Positions 30,321-37,242 of a stretch of 64,000 bases of DNA are shown piece after piece. Each line of letters starts with the position of its first letter. The stretch's first letter is position 1. Made by a program: the position numbers and the translations under genes. Source of the DNA: a virus; IMG/VR virus record IMGVR_UViG_3300044653_000068, positions 51,257-115,256 of that record; one strand, written 5' to 3'. The notes beneath the pieces are model-generated. The model did no database searches. It saw only the letters and a list, made by a program, of their open reading frames with translations, and had not been told where the DNA came from.

Positions 30321-30716
30321 ATGCCCGCAGCAGTAGAAGCAATCACAGAGGCAGAGCTGACCGCAGCAATGGCCCTTATGGGCTATCCCTCGCGGAACGC
30401 CCCCGCAATCTTCAACCGCGCCCTTGAGCGTCGGCGGGGCGATATCAACCCGCAGATCGACGGCAACGAGGCCATCACGGTGGACGAGCTGCGCGCATCG
30501 CTCAAGCGCCTCGGGTACATCCCGTTCGAGGCGGCGGGCGTGGTCACGGACATCCTGGAGCACCGCAAGCCCGAGTTCGAGCCGGGGGACATCGTGACCG
30601 GCCATTACGGGGCCACGTTCATCAGGCAGGCTGACGGAACCTGGAAGGGCACGCACGGAGGCTCAATCTACAGGCACCTGGAAGGCCCGCTGACCAAGAT
30701 CGGGGTGGCGGTGTGA
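30321..30716 (+). CDS. hypothetical 131-residue protein
   Basis: The ATG behind GAGGAGAAGAC gives MPAAVEAITEAELTAAMALM. Two helical repeats (TEAELTAAMALMGYPSRNAP and TVDELRASLKRLGYIPFEAA) resemble each other (ELxAAxxxxGY/LGY), followed by a beta end (PGDIVTGHYGATFIRQADG). An upstream ATG at 30258 is less likely. Confidence 0.6.
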   Translation: MPAAVEAITEAELTAAMALMGYPSRNAPAIFNRALERRRGDINPQIDGNEAITVDELRASLKRLGYIPFEAAGVVTDILEHRKPEFEPGDIVTGHYGATFIRQADGTWKGTHGGSIYRHLEGPLTKIGVAV

Positions 30717-30973
30717 CACTCGGCTACAACACGCCTGAGACCCCCATGTGCGAGCACTGCGGGTCCAGGGTGCACGAGACGGACAAGTGCAGGTTCCCGC
30801 CGGAGGAGAAGCTCTACGCGTTCAGGAAGCCAACCGCCGAAGGTGCGCTAACCCCGCACCAGGCCCTCCGCATCCTGGAGCGCGAGCTGAAAATTAACGA
30901 GGGCCAAGAGAACGAGGCGGCCCGGGAAGCGGCCCTGAACAGGCTCTGGAATCTCGTCCTCACGGGCGAGTAG
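30713..30973 (+). CDS. hypothetical zinc-knuckle protein
   Basis: 86 residues from GTGA-coupled GTG. MCEHCGSRVHETDKCRFPP is a CxxC-x4-H-x4-C knuckle; the rest is helical (TPHQALRILERELKINEGQE). Could bind RNA or DNA. Confidence 0.6.
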   Translation: MTLGYNTPETPMCEHCGSRVHETDKCRFPPEEKLYAFRKPTAEGALTPHQALRILERELKINEGQENEAAREAALNRLWNLVLTGE

Positions 30974-31028
30974 AGGGTCAGCGCGAGAACTGAAACATGA
31001 CATCACAGACAATGAAATGAGGTAACAG

Positions 31029-31310
31029 ATGCCGGGTAACACGGCTATCGGCAAGGACGTGGTGCTGATCGGCCAGGAGGTGGTGGCCGAGTACCTGGGC
31101 GTGACCTCGCAGGCCGTCTCCAACTGGTACAACAGGGGCCTGGAGGGCATGCCGCCGTACGTCCCGGTCCACTACACGGGGGACAAGACCCCGGCCAAGG
31201 TGTGGCGGTGGACGCAGCTCCCGGCCTGGGGCAAGTGGCACGAGAAGCACAAGGCGGAGACCGGGCAGCACACCGCCGAGAGGAACAGGAAGACGGCGAA
31301 GGCAGCATGA
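31029..31310 (+). CDS. helix-turn-helix protein (excisionase/MerR-like)
   Basis: 93 residues. GQEVVAEYLGVTSQAVSNWY is a clear helix-turn-helix, followed by NRGLEGMPPYVPVHYTGDKT and a W-rich wing (VWRWTQLPAWGKWHEKH). The AEYLGVTSQAVSNWYNRG pattern matches small actinobacterial excisionase-like regulators. AUGA-coupled to the repeat protein that follows. Likely a phage gene regulator. Confidence 0.7.
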   Translation: MPGNTAIGKDVVLIGQEVVAEYLGVTSQAVSNWYNRGLEGMPPYVPVHYTGDKTPAKVWRWTQLPAWGKWHEKHKAETGQHTAERNRKTAKAA

Positions 31311-31518
31311 CGGAAGACAAGAAGCGCGGTGTGCTGGGCGGCATCGAGCCGGACCCGGACAAGGGGAAGCCGTACAGGCACACCCGGCGCAAGTGCCTCC
31401 TGATGATGGAGGGAATGAACGGCGGCAAGCACGGGGCCGCGCTGAAACTTCTCATCGAGAAGAGGCCCGAGGACGTGCTGGACGCGCTGATCGCGGTATC
31501 AGACGAACTAAAAAGGGA
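31306..31518. repeat. direct repeat, copy 2 (213 bp)
   Basis: Matches 16151-16366 exactly except for lacking the CTA triplet. It forms almost the entire next gene. This copy fits its operon by ATGA coupling to the upstream stop, and it ends in a stop directly, so it may be the ancestral one. Confidence 0.9.
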
Positions 31519-31522
31519 GTAA
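31307..31522 (+). CDS. repeat-encoded protein, short form
   Basis: 71 residues, MTEDKKRGVLGGIEPDPDKG to LKRE. Same sequence as residues 1-72 of the protein at 16152 apart from a missing Thr. A basic centre (RHTRRKCLLMMEGMNGGKHG) and a helix (ALKLLIEKRPEDVLDALIAV). No family recognised. Presence of two copies in separate operons suggests dosage or separate regulation. Confidence 0.7.
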   Translation: MTEDKKRGVLGGIEPDPDKGKPYRHTRRKCLLMMEGMNGGKHGAALKLLIEKRPEDVLDALIAVSDELKRE

Positions 31523-31526
31523 GAGC

Positions 31527-31991
31527 ATGAATCATCTCACTACCGACCGCGCCAAGCGGGTCGGCGACGCCGAGCGGGACCTGTACGTGGAGCACCTGGC
31601 CGGCACGGTCGCCACCGGGCACCTGAAGCCAGCCGAGTTCACAGAGCGCCGGGACGCGGCCCTGGCCGCCGTCACAGCCGGGGACCTGATGAAGCTGATC
31701 GCGGACCTGCCCGCAGTCACCGTGCCGAAGCCGCAGCTCGTGAAGCTCAACCAGATGGGCACGAAGTTCAGGCCGGCCCAGTGGGGGGCGTGGATGCTGG
31801 CCAGCCTGCTGCTAGCCGCCGTCCCCGGCCCTGTCCTGACCTCCGTTTTCGGCGGGTTCGGCCACATCCCGCTCCACGGCGCGGGCTGCCTCTTCCTGAC
31901 CGTCCTCGGCGTCGTTCTGTTCCTCTGCGCCGCCATCTCCCTGGCCCCGGACAAGACCGCGCCCGAGGACAATCCCGCAACCTGGCGGTAA
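31527..31991 (+). CDS. DUF1707 domain membrane protein
   Basis: 154 residues. RVGDAERDLYVEHLAGTVAT followed by GHLKPAEFTERRDAALAAVT and AGDLMKLIADLP matches DUF1707 (DAERe..v..L..a...GrL...Ef.eR...a..A.t..eL..L..DLP), a domain very common in Streptomyces and relatives. Two membrane helices follow (WMLASLLLAAVPGPVLTSVF and LFLTVLGVVLFLCAAISL). A host-derived gene is likely. Role in hosts is unknown, with links to membrane signalling. Confidence 0.85.
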   Translation: MNHLTTDRAKRVGDAERDLYVEHLAGTVATGHLKPAEFTERRDAALAAVTAGDLMKLIADLPAVTVPKPQLVKLNQMGTKFRPAQWGAWMLASLLLAAVPGPVLTSVFGGFGHIPLHGAGCLFLTVLGVVLFLCAAISLAPDKTAPEDNPATWR

Positions 31992-32024
31992 AGTGCCGTC
32001 GCGATCCACGAAAGGAGCAAGACA

Positions 32025-32231
32025 ATGACCGCATCAGACAACGAGGGCTGGCTCAAGAGTTCGCTGAGCTTCGCCAACGGCAACTGCGTAGAGGTGGCGA
32101 GCCTGTCCGACGGCGATATGGGCGTGCGCAACAGCAGGGACGCCACCGGGCCGGTCCTGCGGTTCACGCCGGACGAGTGGGACGCGTTCATCGGGGGCGC
32201 GAAGAACGGCGAGTTCGACCGAAACAAGTGA
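32025..32231 (+). CDS. DUF397 protein, copy 1
   Basis: 68 residues. WLKSSLSFANGNCVEVASLS, then VRNSRDATGPVLRFTPDEWD and AFIGGAKNGEFD follow the DUF397 consensus (W-KSS-S---G-CVEVA, VRDS+-P-GP-L-F-P-EW-AF---V+-GEFD) closely. In Streptomyces DUF397 proteins pair with WhiJ-type HTH regulators in developmental control. AAAGGAG precedes the ATG. A second copy lies at 56985. No WhiJ-like XRE regulator is seen nearby, so it could act on a host partner. Confidence 0.9.
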   Translation: MTASDNEGWLKSSLSFANGNCVEVASLSDGDMGVRNSRDATGPVLRFTPDEWDAFIGGAKNGEFDRNK

Positions 32232-32294
32232 CCGGCGGGTAACCACCGTGATAGCGTCGTTATCCTTCGCTCTTTGAAAATGTCATAACGGGAG

Positions 32295-32420
32295 CTGGGC
32301 AGGCGATCTTGCGTCGTCTGCCCAGGCCGGGGCATCCGAAACGCCCCCGGAGGGCTGAACCCTGACCCCGGCTGCGCCTGACTGCGGCCTCCTCCGTCTC
32401 CCCCTGCACTAGGAGAGTTC
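32295..32420 (+). promoter_or_regulatory. structured leader of the cell-wall hydrolase gene; candidate RNA switch
   Basis: Successive hairpins: CTGGGCAG/CTGCCCAG (32295 and 32318), CCGGGG/CCCCGG (32327 and 32345) and AGGG/CCCT (32351 and 32360). CCTCCTCC (32389-32396) can pair either with GGAGG upstream (32349-32353) or with the ribosome site AGGAG (32411-32415), giving two exclusive folds. Such leaders before cell-wall hydrolases in Actinobacteria include c-di-AMP riboswitches, but the known ydaO consensus is not visible here. Confidence 0.5.
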
Positions 32421-33605
32421 GTGAAGGGCACCAGCAAGGCGGCACTCCGGGCAACGGCGGAACTTCGCGCCACGGCGGCACTCCGCACCACGGCCGCGTT
32501 CCGCACTGGCAGGGCAAAGCGCGCCCTGCGCTTCTTCATTCTCCCGGCCGTCGTCGTCATCGGCCTCATCACCGTCATCGTCACGCTCACCCCCGGGCCG
32601 GCGACGGCTCGCGCGGGAGGCGTCAGCAACGTCAGCGCGGTAAGCGCCGCCGGCGCCGGCAAGATCGAGCAGGCATCAGCCCTGAACGCTGGCAGCCGGC
32701 AGGTCGCCAGCCTGAAGGCGCGCACGGCGGACCTGGCGGCGGCCCGCGCGGTCGCGCAGGCGGAGAAGGAGGCGGCGACGGCGAGAGCGGACCACGCGTT
32801 CCACATCGAGCACCTCGCCCACCTGAGGTTCCTGGCCGCGCGGGCTGCGGCGGCCAGGGCGGCTGCGGCGTCGGCGGCGTGGGCGAAGTCGCACCCTGCC
32901 CCGCTCGTGACGCACGCGAGCGTCACCCCGATCACGAGCACCGCCCCGGTATCGTCCGGCGTCTACAGCGAGTCGATGCTGGAGCGGCTCTGGGTGGCCG
33001 AGGGCGGGAGCGCCGGCGAGGAGGGCGTGGCCGCCTGCATCGCGGAGCACGAATCAGGCGGCAACCCGGGCGCGGTGTCGCCCACCGACGACTACGGCCT
33101 CTGGCAGATCAACGCGGTCAACGCCTCCCCCAGCCTGATGCTCAACCCGGAGGCGAACGCGCGGGAGGCCATCTCGCTGTCCCGTGACGGGACGAACTGG
33201 TCGCCGTGGACGACAGCGCCCGATTGCGCCGGGGCATCCGTCACGGCCGCCGTGAGCCCGTCAGGCGGCATCGTCGGCTTCGCGCTCAGCTTCAAGGGCT
33301 ACCCGTACGTGTACGGCGGGACGAGCCCGGCCGGCTTCGATTGCAGCGGCTTCGCGCAGTACGTCTACGCCCGCTTCGGCAAGTCGATCCCCCGCACCAG
33401 CGAGGAGCAGGCCGCTTACCTGGCCAGGGTGTCAAGCCCGTCACCGGGCGACCTGGTGTTCTACTGGTCCGGGAGCGACGCCTTCCACGTCGCGATCTAC
33501 ATCGGCGGCGGCCAGGTTATATCGGCGCTCAACCAGAACGCGGGCGTGGTGGTGACGCCGCTGAGCTGGCCCGGCCCGGACTACAGCTTCGGAACACTCG
33601 CGTAA
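32421..33605 (+). CDS. secreted two-domain peptidoglycan hydrolase (transglycosylase + NlpC/P60)
   Basis: 394 residues from a GTG behind AGGAGAG. A basic repeat start, then a signal/anchor helix (ALRFFILPAVVVIGLITVIV), an Ala-rich coiled region containing HIEHLAHLRFLA (128-139), a lysozyme-fold transglycosylase domain (CIAEHESGGNPGAVSPTDDY and GLWQIN; catalytic Glu211), and a C-terminal NlpC/P60 endopeptidase (AGFDCSGFAQYVYARFGKSI with Cys308, and DAFHVAIYIGGGQVI with His356). It cuts both glycan and peptide bonds. The exported layout resembles host resuscitation/cell-wall enzymes more than a classical phage endolysin. Confidence 0.85.
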   Translation: MKGTSKAALRATAELRATAALRTTAAFRTGRAKRALRFFILPAVVVIGLITVIVTLTPGPATARAGGVSNVSAVSAAGAGKIEQASALNAGSRQVASLKARTADLAAARAVAQAEKEAATARADHAFHIEHLAHLRFLAARAAAARAAAASAAWAKSHPAPLVTHASVTPITSTAPVSSGVYSESMLERLWVAEGGSAGEEGVAACIAEHESGGNPGAVSPTDDYGLWQINAVNASPSLMLNPEANAREAISLSRDGTNWSPWTTAPDCAGASVTAAVSPSGGIVGFALSFKGYPYVYGGTSPAGFDCSGFAQYVYARFGKSIPRTSEEQAAYLARVSSPSPGDLVFYWSGSDAFHVAIYIGGGQVISALNQNAGVVVTPLSWPGPDYSFGTLA

Positions 33606-33646
33606 TCCCGTCCGGGCAAAAGGTCCGGGGAATAAACGCAGGCCGG

Positions 33647-33667
33647 CGCGGCGCTGTAACAGCCGCG
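33647..33667 (+). terminator. hairpin downstream of the hydrolase gene
   Basis: CGCGGC and GCCGCG flank GCTGTAACA, a 6-bp GC stem with possible inner GCTG/CAGC pairing. It lies between the hydrolase stop and the next gene. Only TCTC follows, so it is a weak terminator candidate. Confidence 0.35.
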
Positions 33668-33745
33668 TCTCACCGGAAGCCCCGTAAACGGGCGGATGGT
33701 ACTGTGTGCTCACTGTCAGCTCAATTTCAGGAAAGGCTCGAAACT

Positions 33746-34633
33746 ATGCTTCGCAAGATTCGCAGCACCGCACTCGTGATGGCCACAGTCACGGCCCTCG
33801 CGCTGGGCGCAGTCGGCGCGGTCGCCGGAGTGGCCAGCGCGTCCGTGATCCCCGTGTACAACGTCTCGGTGGGCAGCTCGAACGGCGGCGTCGCCGGCTA
33901 CTACTGGGGCGACGACCAGCACACCAACTGGCGGTACACGCAGACGACTGTGATCGCGTCGCCGACGCTGAACGACCTGAACGGGACCACCTCCTCGACC
34001 CTCGGGGCCGTGGGCACCGAGCTGTGCAACGAGAACGGCGGCCACGGCAACGGCGTCGCGGCGCAGATCGGCCTGTACTACACCGGGAGCGCCTACGGCG
34101 TCGCCTACGACTTCGGCGACTTCGCGTCCAACAGCTTCGACGATCCCTGCATCCAGGCCGGCTTCATCAACCCGGACATCGAGAGCGCGCCGCAGCTCCT
34201 GAGCCACACCGTCATCCACACGGGCGACCGCATCGAGCTGGCGATCTTCTACAGCCCGGCCGCCGGCGCGCACGGCCGCCACACCCTGGCGTTCGGCGTG
34301 ACCGACCTGTCGCAGCTCAACGAGGCCCGCAGTCATGACGAAAGCGTGACCGCGCAGTCCTTCACCGAGTTCGGCACCGGGGTCGTTAGCGATGCCGCCA
34401 ACGTGACCGCCGCCCTGGACAACAACCTGGAGACCTACACCAACTCCACGGTCAACTTCTACAGCGCGCACACCGCCGCGAAGCCGGTCGGCGACGAGGG
34501 CACGGGCTTCGGCGGCATCGGGGGCCTGACCATGGCGCAGTACGTGAACGTGTCAGATCAGCCCGAGATCAGCCCGAACGGCAGCCTGAACGGCCCGAAC
34601 TTCACCGTTTACGAGGGCAGCACCACCCCGTAA
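33746..34633 (+). CDS. secreted beta-rich protein of unknown function
   Basis: 295 residues. Signal peptide MLRKIRSTALVMATVTALAL then GAVGAVAGVASAS gives an AxA cleavage site. The mature part is Gly/Asn/Thr/Tyr-rich and beta-predicted (VSVGSSNGGVAGYYWGDDQH, ELCNENGGHGNGVAAQIGLY), like a lectin or concanavalin-type fold. No catalytic motif is recognised. GGAAAGG precedes the ATG. Its 3' end overlaps the convergent HNH gene by 81 nt. With the GH16 and hydrolase it forms a set of exported proteins that resemble host genes. Confidence 0.65.
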   Translation: MLRKIRSTALVMATVTALALGAVGAVAGVASASVIPVYNVSVGSSNGGVAGYYWGDDQHTNWRYTQTTVIASPTLNDLNGTTSSTLGAVGTELCNENGGHGNGVAAQIGLYYTGSAYGVAYDFGDFASNSFDDPCIQAGFINPDIESAPQLLSHTVIHTGDRIELAIFYSPAAGAHGRHTLAFGVTDLSQLNEARSHDESVTAQSFTEFGTGVVSDAANVTAALDNNLETYTNSTVNFYSAHTAAKPVGDEGTGFGGIGGLTMAQYVNVSDQPEISPNGSLNGPNFTVYEGSTTP

Positions 34634-35011
34634 CAGATCACGTCCCTCAGGGGCGTACGGAGCTTCACCCAGGTGGAGCCCCGTGCGCCCCTCTATTATG
34701 CGCCGGGCCCGTTCCACAGAGCCCATGCCCTTAATCTCATTGCAGTAGACAGGACCGGGGCGCACCCCCAGCCTCCCGGCGGCGGCCGTGCACACGGAGC
34801 AGCCTCCCGGGTATGTGTGAATTGCCTTCACATTCTCCGGCGTGCTCTTGCCGCCCTCAGTGTCCGGGATCTCGTGGTCTCCGCCGTGCGCACCGTAATG
34901 AAAACACACCCAACAGCGGCCGTGATCGCGGACGACTACCTGGGCCACCAGGCGCCGCCAGGAGCGGCCCTCAGCGCCCGCCGCGCGCTTCGGGCGGGGC
35001 TTCCCAGTCAC
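34553..35011 (-). CDS. HNH-like endonuclease
   Basis: 152 residues. WRRLVAQVVVRDHGRCWVCF then HYGAHGGDHEIPDTEGGKST and PENVKAIHTYPGGCSVC hold an HNH pattern (His-Glu at GDHEIP, Asn at ENVKAIH, His) with CxxC zinc pairs. GTGA-coupled to a tiny upstream gene. The last 27 residues run into the end of the convergent gene and may be a natural extension. Confidence 0.7.
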   Translation of the reverse strand: MTGKPRPKRAAGAEGRSWRRLVAQVVVRDHGRCWVCFHYGAHGGDHEIPDTEGGKSTPENVKAIHTYPGGCSVCTAAAGRLGVRPGPVYCNEIKGMGSVERARRIIEGRTGLHLGEAPYAPEGRDLLRGGAALVNGEVRAVQAAVRADLGLI

Positions 35012-35070
35012 CGGGGGTCGTAATGCCCGTACCGGTACTGAAGAGACGGGCGCGCGTGCAGCTTGGCCAT
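35008..35070 (-). CDS. 20-residue peptide
   Basis: Frame MAKLHARPSLQYRYGHYDPR between two exact overlaps: its ATG shares a base with the upstream TGA, and its TGA overlaps the next GTG. The sequence is basic and aromatic. Too short to be sure, but the coupling is convincing. Confidence 0.45.
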   Translation of the reverse strand: MAKLHARPSLQYRYGHYDPR

Positions 35071-35189
35071 CAGCCGATCCTCCATCCCCTGCCGTGCAGC
35101 CAGTTATACGCGCAGCCGTGCACGCCCTCCGGCCAGTACCACTGCGTGGCGACTCCGGCGGGGGCGGCGAACATCCAGAGCGACCTCAC
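35070..35189 (-). CDS. hypothetical 39-residue aromatic protein
   Basis: GTGA-coupled MRSLWMFAAPAGVATQWYWP then EGVHGCAYNWLHGRGWRIG. Very Trp-rich. Stops at TGATG. Unknown. Confidence 0.5.
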   Translation of the reverse strand: MRSLWMFAAPAGVATQWYWPEGVHGCAYNWLHGRGWRIG

Positions 35190-35665
35190 AGAACTGGGAC
35201 AACCTCGAACATCAGCATGTACTCGACCCCGACCTGGAACTTATCGAAGGCGTCGGGATTGGACACGAACAGCTCGATGTAACCGGAGGGCGTCGCCTGG
35301 GACCACTCGTAGTTCGGACTCTGCGGGTCGGCGTCGTAAACCGGTGTGAACCGGACCAGGCGGGCGGTGTCCTCGCTGTCGTCGGGGTAGTACTGCGGCT
35401 TCGAGTTGCCGATACAGCGAACCTTGGCCTTGACCATTGTCTCCTCCTGTAATGACGCCTGCACCCGCAGCGGCTCGTCCGTGGCCGCCAGGCACGCGTC
35501 GATGTCGCCGATGTCGTGCATGATCCCGGCCTGCTGCCGGTCTGACAGGAGCGCGGCCTGAAGGCCCGTGACCCGGCTCAGGTGCTCGCGCTCGTGCTCC
35601 AGCATGACGCGGGTCCAGCGTCGGAACTCCTCGATCCGGCAGCCGTCGTGGCACTCGCGCTCCAT
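35186..35665 (-). CDS. in-frame fusion of two small phage proteins
   Basis: 159 residues from the ATG at 35665 (MERECHDGCRIEEFRRWTRV). The N-terminal half is helical (MLEHEREHLSRVTGLQAALL). The C-terminal half starts at Met 77 (35437), which has its own strong AGGAGGAGACA ribosome site: MVKAKVRCIGNSKPQYYPDD to PDAFDKFQVGVEYMLMFEVV. That half looks like a free-standing small beta protein of actinophages. Both a fused form and a separate short form may be made. Confidence 0.65.
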   Translation of the reverse strand: MERECHDGCRIEEFRRWTRVMLEHEREHLSRVTGLQAALLSDRQQAGIMHDIGDIDACLAATDEPLRVQASLQEETMVKAKVRCIGNSKPQYYPDDSEDTARLVRFTPVYDADPQSPNYEWSQATPSGYIELFVSNPDAFDKFQVGVEYMLMFEVVPVL

Positions 35666-35790
35666 CAGACCAGGTACCACCAGTGAGCCTCCGGCCGAAC
35701 GGAGAAGCCGCTGTCCCGCTGAGTCTTGGGACTGACGCCCGCCCCGGAATCATGAGGGCCCTGGCCGTTGTTGACGCTCTTATTCCGCAT
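35665..35790 (-). CDS. hypothetical 41-residue protein
   Basis: MRNKSVNNGQGPHDSGAGVS then PKTQRDSGFSVRPEAHWWYL. A ribosome site GGAGGCAGGAAG precedes the ATG; the TGA overlaps the next ATG (TGATG). Polar and disordered except for a WWYL end. Confidence 0.5.
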   Translation of the reverse strand: MRNKSVNNGQGPHDSGAGVSPKTQRDSGFSVRPEAHWWYLV

Positions 35791-35829
35791 TACCGCTTCC
35801 TGCCTCCCGGCCCTTGATCCCGCCCACGG

Positions 35830-36003
35830 CTACCAGCGTCCCCCGTCAGGGTGGAACGTGCGCCAGCCGGCGCTGGCGGAGAAGCACGCAAGGCCGATGA
35901 ACAGGAGGATGAACATGGTCCGGAGGTCGGACGCGACCGACTTGTCCACCCAGGCGACGACGGCCCCGATGATGAAGACGACCATGGCGATGAATCCGAG
36001 CAT
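35830..36003 (-). CDS. two-span membrane protein, 57 residues
   Basis: MLGFIAMVVFIIGAVVAWVD, then DLRTMFILLFIGLACFSASA and a short end WRTFHPDGGRW. GGGAGCGG precedes the ATG. Size and topology fit a holin, and a lysin candidate lies downstream in the same operon, but other membrane peptides are also nearby. Confidence 0.5.
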   Translation of the reverse strand: MLGFIAMVVFIIGAVVAWVDKSVASDLRTMFILLFIGLACFSASAGWRTFHPDGGRW

Positions 36004-36081
36004 GGTTACCGCTCCCTTTCCAGAAACGTAAGAACCACCCTGAGACTACGCTCAGAGCGGTCCTCACGCCAGCAGCGCGGG

Positions 36082-36318
36082 TTACAGGCCTCTGGCCGCC
36101 AGAGCTGCCTCGACCGCCGCCTCGACGGCCTTGGCCGCCGCCACGACGTCCGCCTCCAGGGCGGGAAGCTCCTTCACGGCGGCGGCGGCCGCCGCCCGGA
36201 CCTCGGCCGCGATGGCGGCCTTCTCGGTCTCGAACGCGGCCTCGGCGTCGGCGAGGGCCTTGGTGACGGCTTCCTTGATCGGGTGAAGGATGTCCTCGAT
36301 GTCCTGCTCAAGCCCCAT
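36082..36318 (-). CDS. Ala-rich coiled-coil protein
   Basis: 78 residues, almost all Ala, Glu, Val and Lys (MGLEQDIEDILHPIKEAVTK, EAAFETEKAAIAAEVRAAAA). A long amphipathic helix is predicted. Could be a structural spacer or scaffold; no family. Confidence 0.6.
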   Translation of the reverse strand: MGLEQDIEDILHPIKEAVTKALADAEAAFETEKAAIAAEVRAAAAAAVKELPALEADVVAAAKAVEAAVEAALAARGL

Positions 36319-36372
36319 GGCGTTCTCCTCGGGTGGCGGGGTTGTGGATTTGATCGTCCAGTCGAGCGCAGT

Positions 36373-37029
36373 CTAGCTCCCGGCGCGGTAGTCCGGCCAG
36401 CCCGGCACCAGGCACTCCACCCTCGGGTCGCCCAGTCCCACCCAGCCCTCGGCTGCGTAGCGGTTAGCGCCGTGCGGGTCGATGGGCGCGAGCCTCGCCA
36501 GGTACCCCGCGTTAGCCCACCAGAAGTTCCCGCCGAAGATCCCCGGCTGGAAGATCTTCTCCGGGTACTCCCCCCGGGTCAGCCAGTGGCACCCCACCGC
36601 GTCCACTGTGTGTAGTGAGTTCACGCAGTGCTTCCACCGGCCAACAACATGACGCGTCATGTTCCTGCGCCAGGCATCGGCGAATGCGCCCCCCTGGAAC
36701 GAGCCCTTGCCGTGCGCGTACATGACCGGCGTGGCCGGGTCAGTGGAGTCGTCCTTGGCGAACTCGTGCAGCGCGTCTAGGGTGACCATCTCGAAGCCCT
36801 CGGCGGCCTGCGTGAATAGCCGCCAGGCGGGCCATTTACCGTCGAGCCAGTCCATGGCCTCGATCCGCTGCGCGGGGCCGCCCACGATCCCGACGCGCAC
36901 GTCCCCGTCGAACCAGGCGTCATCGAGAGCCTGGAAAAACTCGCGGGCGGGCGGCAGCCAGTTGGCGCCGTGGTGGGCGTCCCCGACCCAGAGGTGATAA
37001 AAACAAACGGGCGTCATCAGCTCTCGCAC
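36373..37029 (-). CDS. glycosyltransferase-like protein (YxHxKG type)
   Basis: 218 residues. MYAHGKGSFQGGAFADAWRR, WKHCVNSLHTVDAVGCHWLT and FGGNFWWANAGYLARL fit the widespread family with a Y-H-KG motif, an aspartate before GCHW and a GNFWWA stretch, thought to be glycosyltransferases. In phages these can modify virion or DNA or alter host surface sugars. N terminus VCFYHLWVGDAHHGANWLPP is consistent with a nucleotide-sugar fold. Substrate unknown. Confidence 0.6.
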   Translation of the reverse strand: MRELMTPVCFYHLWVGDAHHGANWLPPAREFFQALDDAWFDGDVRVGIVGGPAQRIEAMDWLDGKWPAWRLFTQAAEGFEMVTLDALHEFAKDDSTDPATPVMYAHGKGSFQGGAFADAWRRNMTRHVVGRWKHCVNSLHTVDAVGCHWLTRGEYPEKIFQPGIFGGNFWWANAGYLARLAPIDPHGANRYAAEGWVGLGDPRVECLVPGWPDYRAGS

Positions 37030-37039
37030 CTGAAATTCC

Positions 37040-37240
37040 TCAGTCTTCCTCCAGGTCCAGGCTGTCCGTGTCGTAGACCGTCAGCACCTCGGTGGGGTTG
37101 AACGAGGCGACCTTGCGGTCCCCGGAGTACACGACCACGTACAGCGAGCCGCCGTTCTCGGGATTGGCGGGCGGCTCGGTCCAGTAGTCGCCCTTGACGG
37201 CGTAGACCGCGCCGGCGAGCATCCGGACGATGACCGTCAC
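37040..37240 (-). CDS. hypothetical 66-residue protein
   Basis: MTVIVRMLAGAVYAVKGDYW, then SLYVVVYSGDRKVASFNPTE. Small beta protein with an acidic end (TDSLDLEED). Directly follows the lysin candidate. Unknown. Confidence 0.55.
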   Translation of the reverse strand: MTVIVRMLAGAVYAVKGDYWTEPPANPENGGSLYVVVYSGDRKVASFNPTEVLTVYDTDSLDLEED

Positions 37241-37242
37241 GC

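Noticed and set aside
32295-32420. ydaO-type c-di-AMP riboswitch
   Set aside because: Position before a cell-wall hydrolase fits, but the conserved ydaO sequence blocks were not found by eye; left as an unnamed structured leader.
36082-36318. Scaffold or tail protein
   Set aside because: Ala/Glu coiled coil alone does not show this, and no capsid or tail genes are nearby.
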